Assembly: GCF_900116045.1 (NCBI RefSeq) | Contig: NZ_LT630450.1 | Span: 2,132,501-2,196,500, forward strand | Reading direction: 5' to 3' | Length of the DNA: 64,000 nt | Source: Desulfovibrio piger | GTDB taxonomy: Bacteria; Desulfobacterota; Desulfovibrionia; Desulfovibrionales; Desulfovibrionaceae | Shown here: piece by piece, positions 8,968 to 18,167 of the stretch | Layout: each line of letters opens with the position of its first letter | Numbering within the stretch: the first letter of the stretch is position 1 | Program-made: the position numbers and the translations under genes | Notes under the pieces: generated by a model | Databases searched by the model: none | Seen by the model: the letters and a program-made list of their open reading frames with translations, nothing else | Told to the model about the DNA's origin: nothing

Positions 8968-10970
8968 GCCGGATCCCCCATGCTGTCGATAGCGGCGCGC
9001 CTGGCTTCGATGGCGGCGATCTGTTCTTCCAGGGCGGCCATGTCTTCCATGAGGCGCTCGGTCAGGTCGCGCAGCTCGTTGAAGCGCTTGAGCAGCCCGG
9101 TGGAGCGGGCGCCGTCGGCGTAGACGGCCGGGTCGGCCAGCTGGGCCTCCACGTCGGACTGTTCGTTCATGGCCTTTTCCAGCTCGTCTTCCAGCGCGGC
9201 GTATTTCTGCTGCAGGGGCTTGAGCTCCTTGTGCAGGGCGTTGCGGCGTTCGGCCTGCTCGCGCTTGAGGCGCTTCTGCTCCTCGCGGGAGAGGTTGGCG
9301 CGGGGCGCGTTGTCGGGCTTCCCGACCTTGCCGGAGGCGTTGAGCCCGGGGCTGGCGCTGCCGTTTTCCAGAGCGGCACGGCGGGCCGTGTCGTAGCTGG
9401 CGAAGTCGGGGTAGACGGTGATGCCCTTCTCGTCCAGGGCCCAGGCCTCGGCGCCCACCTGCGAGAGCAGCCAGCGGTCGTGGGCCACCATGAGCAGGGT
9501 GCCGTCGAACTTTTGCAGGGCCGTGCCCAGGGCCTCGCGGCTTTCGAGGTCCAGATGGTTGGTAGGTTCGTCCAGCAGCAGGAAGTTGCAGCGTTTGAGG
9601 AACAGGCTGGCCAGCACCAGGCGGCTCTTTTCGCCGCCGGAGAGCTTGCTCACCTGCCGGTCGAAGTATTCCTGCCCCAGCAGGAAGAGGCCCAGCACGC
9701 TCATGAGTTCCTCTTCGGTGGTGCGGGGATCGGACAGGCGCCGGATCTCGCCCAGCACGGTGGTGTCCGGGCGCAGGGTGTCCATCTGGTGCTGGGTGTA
9801 GTAGCCCAGGCGCATCTGGGGCGCGGTGACCACGTTGCCGCCGCAGCGTTCCAGGGTCCCGGCCAGCAGCTTGAGCAGGGTGGACTTGCCGCAGCCGTTG
9901 TGGCCCACCAGGGCCACGCGCTGGCCGTTGTAGAGGGTGAAGGTCAGCGGCGGCCACATCTGCTTGCCGTCCGGGAAGTGGAAGGCCAGATCGGCGGCGG
10001 CCAGGGCCACCTTTTCCATGTGCGGGGCCTCGGGCCAGGTGAAGTTCAGTTCCTTGCGCTTGGGCTCGGGCCGGTAATCCTCCAGCTCCTTCTCCAGCTT
10101 TTTGGCCATCTTCTGGCGCGAACCGGCCTGGCGGGCCTTGGTGGCCTTGGCGCGGAAGCGTTCCACGAAGGCCATCTTGCGGGCCAGTTCGTCCTGCAGG
10201 GCCTTGGCCTCGCGCTCGCGCTGGGCGTTGTATTCCTCCTGGAGGGAGAGGAACTGGGTGTAGGTGGCCTTGCGGAAGACCGGGCGGGACAGGCCCAGAT
10301 AGAGCACGTGCGTGCCCACGCGGTCCATGAACACGCGGTCGTGGGCCACGAAGACCAGGGCGCCCTTGAAGTCCATGAGGAAGGACTCCAGCCATTCCAC
10401 GGCTTCCATGTCCAGATGGTTGGTGGGTTCGTCCAGCAGCAGCACGTCGGCCCCGGCGGTGAGCACGCGGGCCAGCTTGGCGCGTTCGCGCCAGCCGCCG
10501 GAGAGCTCGCGCAGGGTGCGCAGCCACTTGCTTTCGGCAAAGCCCAGACCGGAGAGCACGGCCTTGGCGCGGTGTTCGGGATTGTAGCCGTGGGTGGCTT
10601 CCAGCTCTGCCTGGCGGTGCATGAGCTGGGTCAGGCGCGCCTCGTCCTTCTGCCGGGCGGCGTCTTCCCACTCGGCCCAGAATTCGTTCCAGTCGTGGAG
10701 CACGTCCAGCACATAGGTCAGCAGGGGCGTGTCCAGGGCCTCTTCGGAAAGTTCCTGTTCCACGAAGCCCAGGCGGCAGCCTTTGGGCAGGATGACACGG
10801 CCGCCGTCGGCGGGCTCCACGCCGGCCAGCAGGCGGAGGAGGGTGGATTTGCCGGTCCCGTTGGGGCCGCAGACGCACAGCCGCACGCCGGAATCCACTT
10901 CCAGCGAGAAATTGTTGAAGATGTCCCGTCCGCCGAAGGACTTGGACAGTTCCTGGATGGTTATTTTCAC
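8964..10970 (-). CDS. ABC-F family ATPase (translation factor type)
   Basis: A 668-residue soluble protein with two ABC ATPase domains and no membrane segments, the layout of ABC-F proteins that act on the ribosome. Domain 1 has Walker A GPNGTGKST at about residues 35-43, LSGGWRERAKLA and LLLDEPTNHLD. A charged linker (about 240-310) links to domain 2 with GHNGCGKST, LSGGEKSRL and LLLDEPTNHLD. A C-terminal coiled coil (about 580-668, SREEQKRLKREQAERRNA) is of the Uup/YheS type. The exact subfamily (Uup, YheS) cannot be settled by eye. It overlaps both neighbours by four bases. Confidence 0.93.
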   Translation of the reverse strand: MKITIQELSKSFGGRDIFNNFSLEVDSGVRLCVCGPNGTGKSTLLRLLAGVEPADGGRVILPKGCRLGFVEQELSEEALDTPLLTYVLDVLHDWNEFWAEWEDAARQKDEARLTQLMHRQAELEATHGYNPEHRAKAVLSGLGFAESKWLRTLRELSGGWRERAKLARVLTAGADVLLLDEPTNHLDMEAVEWLESFLMDFKGALVFVAHDRVFMDRVGTHVLYLGLSRPVFRKATYTQFLSLQEEYNAQREREAKALQDELARKMAFVERFRAKATKARQAGSRQKMAKKLEKELEDYRPEPKRKELNFTWPEAPHMEKVALAAADLAFHFPDGKQMWPPLTFTLYNGQRVALVGHNGCGKSTLLKLLAGTLERCGGNVVTAPQMRLGYYTQHQMDTLRPDTTVLGEIRRLSDPRTTEEELMSVLGLFLLGQEYFDRQVSKLSGGEKSRLVLASLFLKRCNFLLLDEPTNHLDLESREALGTALQKFDGTLLMVAHDRWLLSQVGAEAWALDEKGITVYPDFASYDTARRAALENGSASPGLNASGKVGKPDNAPRANLSREEQKRLKREQAERRNALHKELKPLQQKYAALEDELEKAMNEQSDVEAQLADPAVYADGARSTGLLKRFNELRDLTERLMEDMAALEEQIAAIEARRAAIDSMGDPA

Positions 10971-12019
10971 AGCAGGCCCTCGCGCCTGTAGCCTTCCACG
11001 GCTTCTTGCATGCCCTGGTCGAGCGTGAGGGCGGGGGCATAGCCGAGTTCCTCGCGCAGGCGCGACGCGTCGCAGGTCCAGCCGGACTGGCGGGCTTCGC
11101 GGTATTTGTCCAGATTCCAGTTGGGGGCGCGGCCCTTGCGTCCCAGCGCGGCCAGCAGACTGCCGCCCAGGGTGGACAGCAGCGCGGTCAGGCCCAGGAA
11201 GCAGAGGGGCAGGCGCAGGATGCAGGCCTTCTTGCCCATGGCCCGGGCCATGGCGCGGTAAAAGTCGGCCATGGCGTAGCAGCCGCCGTCATTGACGTGA
11301 TAGACGCCGTGCGCTTCGGGACGGCAGCAGCAGACGATGGCGCGGCCCACGTCGCGGCCGTGCACGGCCGAGACCGGGAAGCGGCGGAACATGCCCGGCG
11401 TGACGGCCACGCCGTAGCGCAGGCCCTGGAACACGGGCAGCAGGCCGCGGTCGCCGGAGCCGTAGATGATGGGCGGCCGCAGGGTGACCATGCGGTCGCC
11501 CAGGGCACGGCCCAGGATCTGTTCCACCATGAGCTTGGACCAGCCGTAGGCGGACACGGGCGCGCCGGGCGCGTCGTCGCCCCTGCCGGCGGGAGTGTCG
11601 CAGGGGCCGCTGGCGGCCAGGCTGGAGACCAGCACCAGACGCTGCGGGGCCTGGCCCTGTGCGTCGAGACGCCGCCAGGCCGTGGCCAGGGCGCGGGCGG
11701 CCTCGCTGTTGGCGCGCAGATAGTCCTGCCAGCCCAGGCCGAAGAGCAGGGCGGCCATGTGGATGCAGATGTCCTGGCCGCGCAGGGCCTCTTCCAGTCC
11801 GGCGCCGCCGCGCAGGTCGGCGCGGACCACCTCCACCCCGGCGGGCAGATGGTCGCGGCGGGACGTGGCGCGGGTGATGCAGGTGACGCGGGCCCCGGCG
11901 GCCAGCAGCTGGGGCAGCAGGTGACGGCCCACGAAGCCGGTGCCGCCGGTGACGACGACCTTTTTGCCGTCCAGCCAGGGCGCGGGCGCGTCCGGGGGCG
12001 TATGGGCGCTGGGGGTCAT
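10967..12019 (-). CDS. NAD-dependent epimerase/dehydratase (extended SDR)
   Basis: A 350-residue extended short-chain dehydrogenase. The cofactor motif TGGTGFVG lies near residues 25-32. An LVLVSSLAASG strand is followed by SAYGWSKLMVEQ, giving the catalytic YxxxK. The pattern LRPPIIYGSGDRG is also typical of sugar-nucleotide or hydroxysteroid-like epimerases. A hydrophobic patch (ILRLPLCFLGLTALLSTLGG, about 265-285) occurs in the related 3-beta-HSD-like subgroup. Substrate unknown. Its stop overlaps the ABC-F start and its start overlaps the GNAT gene stop, each by four bases. Confidence 0.85.
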   Translation of the reverse strand: MTPSAHTPPDAPAPWLDGKKVVVTGGTGFVGRHLLPQLLAAGARVTCITRATSRRDHLPAGVEVVRADLRGGAGLEEALRGQDICIHMAALLFGLGWQDYLRANSEAARALATAWRRLDAQGQAPQRLVLVSSLAASGPCDTPAGRGDDAPGAPVSAYGWSKLMVEQILGRALGDRMVTLRPPIIYGSGDRGLLPVFQGLRYGVAVTPGMFRRFPVSAVHGRDVGRAIVCCCRPEAHGVYHVNDGGCYAMADFYRAMARAMGKKACILRLPLCFLGLTALLSTLGGSLLAALGRKGRAPNWNLDKYREARQSGWTCDASRLREELGYAPALTLDQGMQEAVEGYRREGLL

Positions 12020-13149
12020 GACACGATCTCCTTGCGGTACAGGCGGTAACGTTTGGTGATCCGCCCGGAAAAGTCTTCGATGAGGTCATTGACGGCCATG
12101 TTGTCTTCCAGCACCCACGAGCCTTCCACCTGACAGAACTCGGGATGGCGGCGGGCCTGTTCCAGCATGTAGTCCAGCAGGAGCAGGGGCAGGCCCAGCA
12201 GGCGGAACTCCTCGCGGATGCCGAAGAGCATCATGCGGTATTTGCCGCGCATCTCGCCGCGCGCCTGCCAGTAGTGCCACAGGGCGCTCAGGCCCAGTTT
12301 GCCGTCAAGGCGCTTGAGCAGGGGGTTGAAGTCCGGCAGGGCCACCATGCCCGCGGCGGGCTCGCCGTCGTGGAAGAAGAGGACGAAGAAATCGGGGTTG
12401 AGCAGGCCCTTGAGCTCCTTCACCAGCACGTCGGCCTCACCGTCGGAAAGGGGCGCGAAGCCCCAGTTGCCGGCCCACGAGATGCGGTAGAGGTCCAGCA
12501 TGATGCGGATGTCCTCGGCCAGGGTGGCCTTGGAGGAGACGCGGCAGGTGAAGCGCTTTTGTTCCTTGAGGTGGCGGATCTCGTCCCTGAGCCAGTCCTC
12601 CACATGCAGCTTGTCGCGCTCGATGAGGTAGGCGAACAGGTCCTGCTCCTTGCGCATGTGCCAGGATTCCAGCAGGGCGGGGTAGTAGGGCGGGTTCCAG
12701 GGCATCATGAGCGCCGGGGCCTCGTCGAAGCCGTCCACCAGCATGGCGCAGGTGTAGTTGGTGGAAGGGTTGAGGGGCCCGCGCATGAAGGCCATGCCCT
12801 GGCGGCGCAGCCAGTCGTGGGCGGCCTGCAGCAGGGCATGGGCGGCCTCGCGGTCGTCCCGGCATTCGAAAAAGCCGAAGGCCCCGCAGCGCTCGCCGGC
12901 ATAATCGTTGTATTTCTCGTCCACGATGGCCGCGATGCGGCCCACGGGACGGCCGTCGCGCAGGGCCAGGAACAGTTCGCGCCGGGCGGTCTTCCAGAAG
13001 GGGTGCTCGCCGGGCGAGAGCAGCTCGCGGTCCTGCTTTTTCAGGTTGGGCACCCAGAGGGAATCCGGCGTGTAGATGCTCCAGGGCAGTTCCACGAAGC
13101 GGTCCAGGTCTTCCGCAGTGTTGACGGGGATGATGCTCAGTTCTGCCAC
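12016..13149 (-). CDS. GNAT-like acyltransferase of unknown substrate
   Basis: A 377-residue protein if started at the GTG preceded by GGAGG at 5-base spacing; an ATG four codons upstream (13161) is possible but lacks a good site. It resembles the two-part GNAT-like proteins of about 380 residues. The N-terminal half (TPDSLWVPNLKKQDRELLSP, then FLALRDGRPVGRIAAIVD) and C-terminal half (FFHDGEPAAGMVALPDFN, then ..LLLDYMLEQARR) each show a strand pattern of an N-acetyltransferase fold. No catalytic assignment is possible by eye. It is the first gene of a four-gene coupled operon (GNAT-like, epimerase, ABC-F, Nudix). Confidence 0.75.
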   Translation of the reverse strand: MAELSIIPVNTAEDLDRFVELPWSIYTPDSLWVPNLKKQDRELLSPGEHPFWKTARRELFLALRDGRPVGRIAAIVDEKYNDYAGERCGAFGFFECRDDREAAHALLQAAHDWLRRQGMAFMRGPLNPSTNYTCAMLVDGFDEAPALMMPWNPPYYPALLESWHMRKEQDLFAYLIERDKLHVEDWLRDEIRHLKEQKRFTCRVSSKATLAEDIRIMLDLYRISWAGNWGFAPLSDGEADVLVKELKGLLNPDFFVLFFHDGEPAAGMVALPDFNPLLKRLDGKLGLSALWHYWQARGEMRGKYRMMLFGIREEFRLLGLPLLLLDYMLEQARRHPEFCQVEGSWVLEDNMAVNDLIEDFSGRITKRYRLYRKEIVS

Positions 13150-13248
13150 GCGGGCCTCCATGGAGCAGACTTGCAGGGGCTGCCGTTCCCTGTTGCGGTT
13201 GGCTGTGGGGCCGGGCGTCCCGGCAGGGGCGGGGCACAGGGCCCCGGA

Positions 13249-13293
13249 CAAAAAACACCGCGCGGGAGAGCGCCTTACGGTACCCTCCCGCAC
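13249..13293 (-). terminator. Terminator of pyrK-pyrD
   Basis: Stem GCGGGAG / CTCCCGC (13262-13268 and 13285-13291), followed on the minus strand by a T-rich run TGTTTTTTGT. It lies 22 bases past the pyrD stop. Confidence 0.75.
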
Positions 13294-13314
13294 GGGAAAA
13301 GGAGCGGACGTGCG

Positions 13315-14256
13315 TTAGGCCGTTTTCAGGGAGCCGCGCAGCTCGTCCAGGCTGGTCACGCCCAGCTGGCGGCAGACGGCGGGCAGTTCCTTGACGATCT
13401 CGAAGGCGCGGTCGGGGCTGATGAAGTTGGCCGTGCCGATCTGGACGGCGTGGGCGCCCACCAGGATGAATTCCAGCACGTCTTCGGCCGAGCAGATGCC
13501 GCCCAGGCCGATGACGGGGATGTCCACGGCCTGGCAGACCTGCCACACGCAGCGCAGGGCCACGGGCTTGATGGCCGGGCCGGACAGGCCGCCGATGACA
13601 TTGGCCAGCCGGGGCGCGCGCCGGGCCACGTCCACGGCCATGCCCGAAAGGGTGTTGATGCACGAGATCATGTCCGCGCCGGCGTCCTGCACGCTGCGGG
13701 CCATGAGGGCGATGTCCGTGACATTGGGCGAAAGCTTGATGATGAGCGGCTTGTTGGGGGCCGCGTCACGGACGGCGCGGGTGACGGCCGCGGCCAGCCC
13801 GGGGTCCTGCCCGAAAAGGATGCCGCCGCTCTTGACGTTGGGGCAGGAGACGTTCACTTCCAGCGCGGCCACGCCTTCCTCCGCATCAAGGCGGGCGGCC
13901 AGCTCGCCGAATTCGGCGGGGGAGGTGGCGTAGAGGTTGGCGATGACGGGCAGATGCTGCCAGGGCAGGCGGGGGAGCTTTTCCTTGCAGAAGGCTTCCA
14001 CGCCGTCGTTCTGCAGGCCCACGGCATTGAGCATGCCGGCCGTGGTCTCCACGATGCGCGGGCAGGGGTTGCCGTCGCGGGGCAGCAGGGAAAGGCCCTT
14101 GACGATGATGCCGCCCAGGCTGGTCAGGTCGCCGTAGGGGGCGAATTCCATGCCGTAGCCGAAGGTGCCGGAAGCCGTGAGCACCGGGTTTTTGAGGTGC
14201 AGGCTCTGCGTGGGCCCCTTGAGGGTGACGGAAAGGTCCATAGAGTGCTGGTTCAT
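13315..14256 (-). CDS. pyrD: Dihydroorotate dehydrogenase, class 1B catalytic subunit
   Basis: Oxidises dihydroorotate to orotate in pyrimidine synthesis; in class 1B enzymes the FMN subunit PyrD pairs with PyrK and uses NAD+. The 313-residue protein starts at the ATG behind GGGGGACAGC. Visible motifs are NPVLTASGTFGYG, EVNVSCPNVKSGG (with the class 1 active-site cysteine), IIKLSPNVTDI, and the FMN-phosphate loop IGLGGICSAEDVLEFI..GAHAVQIGTANF. It lies 13 bases downstream of pyrK, and the adjacency supports the 1B assignment. Confidence 0.96.
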   Translation of the reverse strand: MNQHSMDLSVTLKGPTQSLHLKNPVLTASGTFGYGMEFAPYGDLTSLGGIIVKGLSLLPRDGNPCPRIVETTAGMLNAVGLQNDGVEAFCKEKLPRLPWQHLPVIANLYATSPAEFGELAARLDAEEGVAALEVNVSCPNVKSGGILFGQDPGLAAAVTRAVRDAAPNKPLIIKLSPNVTDIALMARSVQDAGADMISCINTLSGMAVDVARRAPRLANVIGGLSGPAIKPVALRCVWQVCQAVDIPVIGLGGICSAEDVLEFILVGAHAVQIGTANFISPDRAFEIVKELPAVCRQLGVTSLDELRGSLKTA

Positions 14257-14269
14257 GCTGTCCCCCGGC

Positions 14270-15079
14270 CTAGAGCTCGATCTGGTTGGCCCAGAACACG
14301 GGGCCGTGGTTGCAGGTCTGGACAAGGCCGTGGCGCTTGTCGGCCACGGGCCATTCCCCGGTGGTGCGGGTCACGCAGCCCAGGCAGGCGCCCACGCCGC
14401 AGGCCATGCGGTTTTCCAGCGAAAGCTGCACGCGGGCGTTGAGCTCACGGGCGAAGCCGTGCACGGTCTTGAGGAAGGGCAGGGGACCGCAGGCCAGGAT
14501 CAGGCCCTTCTGCTCGGCGTATTCGCGCATGCGTTCCTGGATGGTGAAGATGAAGTTGTCCAGGTCGCCGGGTACGGTCTCGCGCAGGCTGTCCAGGGGC
14601 ACATGCTCGTTGATGCTGTCCACGGGATAGCAGCTCAGCGGCTCGCGATGGCCAAAGAGCATGGTCACGTTCCACGGCTTGGGATGTTCGCTCACATAGC
14701 CCACGAAGGGCACGATGCCCATGCCGCCGGCCAGCAGCAGGGTGGGGGTGTCGGGCTCCATGGCGAAGCCGTTGCCCAGGGGCCCCCAGACGCGCACGGT
14801 GTCGCCGGCCTTGAGTTCGGCCATGCGGCGGGTGCCGCGCCCCACGACCTGGAAGAAGCAGATCAGGTGGCGGGAGGTCATGTGGCAGATGCCGAAGGGC
14901 CGGGCCCAGGGCATCTCGAGACCGAACGACGTGGGCCGCACCATGACGAACTGGCCGGGACGCCACGACGGCCAGTCGGGGCGGGTGAGGCGCAGGGCGA
15001 AGAAGCGGCTTTCCTGGCCGGTCTGGCCGAAGGGGACCAGATCCAGCACCGTAAGTAGGCAGGAGCTAGGTTGTGTCAT
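14270..15079 (-). CDS. pyrK: Dihydroorotate dehydrogenase electron-transfer subunit
   Basis: FAD/[2Fe-2S] subunit that carries electrons from PyrD to NAD+. The 269-residue protein has a ferredoxin-reductase-like FAD domain (RPGQFVMVRP and RPFGICH), an NAD-binding segment (LLLAGGMGIVPFVGYV), and the C-terminal iron-sulfur cysteines C-G-V-G-A-C-L-G-C plus a later cysteine in VQTCNHGPVF. There is no Shine-Dalgarno sequence before the ATG, and the promoter -10 ends 7 bases before it, so the transcript is probably leaderless. It is the first gene of pyrK-pyrD. Confidence 0.95.
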   Translation of the reverse strand: MTQPSSCLLTVLDLVPFGQTGQESRFFALRLTRPDWPSWRPGQFVMVRPTSFGLEMPWARPFGICHMTSRHLICFFQVVGRGTRRMAELKAGDTVRVWGPLGNGFAMEPDTPTLLLAGGMGIVPFVGYVSEHPKPWNVTMLFGHREPLSCYPVDSINEHVPLDSLRETVPGDLDNFIFTIQERMREYAEQKGLILACGPLPFLKTVHGFARELNARVQLSLENRMACGVGACLGCVTRTTGEWPVADKRHGLVQTCNHGPVFWANQIEL

Positions 15080-15085
15080 CGCGCA

Positions 15086-15114
15086 AGTATAGGAGCTTGT
15101 GCCTGAACGGTCAA
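15086..15114 (-). promoter_or_regulatory. Promoter of pyrK-pyrD
   Basis: Minus strand: TTGACC (15109-15114), 17 bases, then TATACT (15086-15091). The expected transcription start coincides with the A of the pyrK ATG at 15079. Confidence 0.65.
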
Positions 15115-15600
15115 CATTCCGGGCCTGCCGGAAGGGGCGGGGAGCGTTTTTTTCTGCCCGTGCCGCGGGCCGGGGAATACCCGGGGAGGAAGGGACCGGT
15201 CCCCTTGCGGGCGGGCGTCCCCGGTACCGGCATGGTCCCGTTGCGCCGGCACGTCCCGGCCCCCTCCGGCAACAGCCGTCCCGTCTGGCCCGCGACGGAC
15301 AGCCGGCGCCCCGCGGCCGTCCGGCCGGGGGATGGCTCCCGGCGCCTGTCCCGGCGGTGCGGGAGCGATGTGGAAAATCGTTTCGATTTCAGCGTGTTGC
15401 GCCGTCCCATGCCGCGACGGGCGGCGGACAGGGGGATGCACGGCCAAAGCATTGCAGGATAACTGTGTCATTTTTCACACGAAAATTGTCAGTACGGACA
15501 TGCCGTCACATCTTCCCTTTTGCCATGATGCCCGCTATAGTCAGGTTCCTTTAGGGGCCGGGCCGGAATGATGCTGCTGCAGACCCCGTATAGCCTTTGA
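15115..15600. other. Intergenic region between divergent pyrK and asd
   Basis: About 490 bases with no supported gene. It is GC-rich until about 15460, then more AT-rich (CATTTTTCACACGAAAATTGTCAG) just upstream of asd, where the asd promoter should be. A TATAGT at 15534-15539 is a possible -10, but no good -35 is at 17 bases. A short hairpin TTCCGG..CCGGAA is near 15117. Confidence 0.4.
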
Positions 15601-15624
15601 TTTGCCCTGCATGGAGAAAAGAGC

Positions 15625-16671
15625 ATGAGCAAGAAGTTGACTGTTGCCGTTGTGGGCGCCACGGGCGCCGTGGGCCGTGAAATGCTGAAAACCCTGCACG
15701 ATCGCCAGTTCCCGGCCACGGAAGTGCGTGCCTTCGCCTCGGCCCGTTCCGCCGGGACCAAGGTGCCTTTCGGCGATGACGAGCTGGTGGTGCAGGAACT
15801 GAAGGAAGATGTCTTCGAAGGTATCGACATCGCCATCTTCTCCGCCGGCGGCAGCACTTCCGAAAAATTCGCTCCCCATGCCGCCCATGCCGGCTGCGTG
15901 GTGGTGGACAACTCCTCCCAGTGGCGCATGGACGACCGCTGCCCCCTGGTGGTCCCCGAAGTGAACCCCGAACACCTGGAAGGCCATCAGGGCATCATCG
16001 CCAACCCCAACTGCTCCACCATCCAGATGCTGGTGGCCCTCAAGCCCATCCATGACGCCGTGGGCATCAAGCGCATCGTGGTCTCCACCTATCAGGCCGT
16101 GTCCGGTACCGGCCAGAAGGGCCTGGAAGAACTGGAACGCCAGACCCGCGACCTGTTCAACATGCGCGAGCCCGAGAACAAGGTCTATCCGTACCGCATC
16201 GCCTTCAACGTGCTGCCGCACATCGACGTCTTCCTGGAGAACGACTACACCAAGGAAGAGATGAAGATGGTCAACGAGACCGTGAAGATCTTCAACGATC
16301 CCACGGTCAAGGTGACCGCCACCTGCGTGCGCGTGCCCGTGTTCTACTGCCATTCCGAAGCCGTGAACATCGAGACGCACAAGAAGATGACCGCCAAGGA
16401 ATGCCGCATCCTGCTCTCGCAGGCCCCCGGCGTGCGCGTCTTCGACAACCCCCGCGAGAAGATGTACCCCATGCCCGCCTACTGCGTGGGCGACGACGAG
16501 ACCTATGTGGGCCGCATCCGCGAGGACGAGACCATCGAGAACGGCCTGAACCTCTGGATCGTGGCCGACAACGTGCGCAAGGGCGCGGCCCTCAATGCCG
16601 TGCAGATCGCCGAGGAACTGCTCAGGCGCGATCTGGTGCGCGTGCCCGACAGGAACGTTTTCATGTCCTAG
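15625..16671 (+). CDS. asd: Aspartate-semialdehyde dehydrogenase
   Basis: Reduces aspartyl phosphate to aspartate semialdehyde, the branch point to lysine/diaminopimelate, methionine and threonine. The 348-residue protein begins behind GGAGAAAAGAGC. It has the NADP motif VVGATGAVGREML (residues 9-21), DNSSQWRMDD, the active-site cysteine in ANPNCSTIQM (about residue 133), STYQAVSGTGQKG, and the catalytic histidine in VFYCHSEAVNIE. It is a single-gene unit followed by its own terminator. Confidence 0.97.
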   Translation: MSKKLTVAVVGATGAVGREMLKTLHDRQFPATEVRAFASARSAGTKVPFGDDELVVQELKEDVFEGIDIAIFSAGGSTSEKFAPHAAHAGCVVVDNSSQWRMDDRCPLVVPEVNPEHLEGHQGIIANPNCSTIQMLVALKPIHDAVGIKRIVVSTYQAVSGTGQKGLEELERQTRDLFNMREPENKVYPYRIAFNVLPHIDVFLENDYTKEEMKMVNETVKIFNDPTVKVTATCVRVPVFYCHSEAVNIETHKKMTAKECRILLSQAPGVRVFDNPREKMYPMPAYCVGDDETYVGRIREDETIENGLNLWIVADNVRKGAALNAVQIAEELLRRDLVRVPDRNVFMS

Positions 16672-16697
16672 TCCGCCGCGACGGGATACGGACAGTG

Positions 16698-16752
16698 CAG
16701 GGGGAGGGGCCCGTTCCCGCCGTGGCGGGGCAGGTCCTTCCCCCTGTTTTTT
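16698..16752 (+). terminator. Terminator of asd
   Basis: Arms CAGGGGGAGG and CCTTCCCCCTG with a GC-rich loop, followed by TTTTTT; about 27 bases past the asd stop. Confidence 0.7.
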
Positions 16753-16925
16753 GCCGTGTCGCGCGGGCACGGGCGCTTTCCCGCAGCGGGGCAAGGTATT
16801 CCCCGCCGCTGCCGTTCGTGCTAGAAAAGGACGTTTCACCGGCGGCTGCCGCCGGCAGGGGCCCTGCCCCCATCAGCAACCACAACAGGCCGCGCCCGCG
16901 CGGGACGGCCTTTCGCGGGGATGCC

Positions 16926-17885
16926 ATGAAGATTCTGGATGCCGATGCCTGGATGGCGGCCCTGATGGCCGCGCCCCGGCCCGGGGCCGATAAGATCCTG
17001 GCCTTTTACGATGCGCGTGTGGACGCCGTCTGCCGTGACGCGCGCTGTCTGCTCCTGCCCCTGGACGACCACATGTGCCACCGGGGCGATGCCCTGTTCG
17101 AGAGCCTGTGCTACCGCGAGGGACGCCTCTTTGCCCTGGAGGAACACCTGGCCCGCCTGCGCGACGGCAGCCGCGCCCTTTCCCTGCTGCCGCCCTGTTC
17201 GTGGGACGGGCTGCGCGCCCGCATCCTGGACGTGGCCCGCGCCTCGGGCAGCGATCATGGCGACATCCGCGTGCTGGTGGGCCGCGGGCCCGGCGGTTTC
17301 GGCATCTCGCCCGAGGAATGCCCGCGGTCCAGCCTCTACATCGTGGCCCTGCGCAAGGAACTGCCCACGGAAGCCTTTTACGAAAAGGGCCTCACGGCCT
17401 TTGCCAGCGCCATCCCGCCCAAGCAGGACTATCTGGCCCGCATCAAGAGCACCAACTATCTGCCCAATGTCTTCATGGCCGCCGAGGCCCGGCAGCGGGG
17501 CATGGACGTGGCCGTGACCTTTGACGAGGACGGCCATCTGGGCGAGGCCGCCATCGCCAATGTGGGCATCGTGGATGCCGAAGGCCGCCTGTGCTGTCCC
17601 GAGGGCCGCCGCATCCTGCCCGGCACCTCCATGCTGGCCGCCCGCAAAATCGCGCCGCAGCGCCTGCCCGTGGTGGAACGTCCCATCCGTCGCGAAGAGA
17701 TCTTCACCGCCCGCGAGATGCTGCTCTTCACCAGCGCCAGCCTGTGCGTGGGCATCAGCCACTTCGAGGGCCGCCCCATCGGCCAGGGACCCGACGCCGG
17801 CCGCCCCGGCCCCGTGGCCCGCTGGCTGCGCGATGCCCTGCTGGAACACATGCTGGCCACCGGCACGCCGTTCCAGCGCCCGTAA
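16926..17885 (+). CDS. Class IV PLP-dependent aminotransferase
   Basis: A 319-residue fold-type IV PLP enzyme, the group that includes branched-chain aminotransferase and 4-amino-4-deoxychorismate lyase. Visible are HMCHRGDALFESLCYREGRLFALEEHLARL (seen in pieces), the PLP lysine in ARIKSTNYLPNVF, the glutamate in HLGEAAIANVGIV, and LPGTSMLAARKIA. These motifs resemble IlvE/PabC-type enzymes, but the substrate cannot be fixed by eye. The start ATG is the first with homology (MKILDADAWM); its ribosome-binding site is weak. It follows asd after about 250 bases and a terminator, so it is likely a separate unit. Confidence 0.88.
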   Translation: MKILDADAWMAALMAAPRPGADKILAFYDARVDAVCRDARCLLLPLDDHMCHRGDALFESLCYREGRLFALEEHLARLRDGSRALSLLPPCSWDGLRARILDVARASGSDHGDIRVLVGRGPGGFGISPEECPRSSLYIVALRKELPTEAFYEKGLTAFASAIPPKQDYLARIKSTNYLPNVFMAAEARQRGMDVAVTFDEDGHLGEAAIANVGIVDAEGRLCCPEGRRILPGTSMLAARKIAPQRLPVVERPIRREEIFTAREMLLFTSASLCVGISHFEGRPIGQGPDAGRPGPVARWLRDALLEHMLATGTPFQRP

Positions 17886-17893
17886 GACGTCTG

Positions 17894-17981
17894 CGGAGGG
17901 AATGGGGCCCCTTGCGCTGCTTCGACGCCGGTCGCTGCTGGTGCGCGAGGGGCCCTTCCCTCAACTCCCATTCTTCTCCCC
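17894..17981. repeat. Dispersed long-hairpin repeat, divergent copy 3
   Basis: Arms GAGGGAATGGGGCCCCTTGC and GCGCGAGGGGCCCTTCCCTC flank an expanded loop, and the tail CAACTCCCATTCTTCTCCCC matches the reversed family tail. It lies 8 bases past the aminotransferase stop, core toward the gene. Confidence 0.6.
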
Positions 17982-18167
17982 AGCCTATGTTATCCGGGAG
18001 AGGCTGTCCCCTCATGGTCAGCGACAGCCAGGTGGAGTACGGCAGGAGAACTTCCGCTATTGGCTTTTCAGTTTTCCCCAGCCCGTACGGGGACAGGAGC
18101 GGGCCCGCGCAGACATATGTCCTGATGCCTGTGCCGTGTCCGTGAACCATGCTCCTGTCTCCTGCTG

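Noticed and set aside
8566-11040. An apparent 824-residue fusion ending in the Nudix domain
   Set aside because: The first 690 residues are an out-of-frame reading of the ABC-F gene; the Nudix gene has its own coupled ATG at 8967.
15115-15460. Short open frames on both strands between pyrK and asd
   Set aside because: No ribosome-binding sites; arginine- and proline-rich translations with no recognisable domain.
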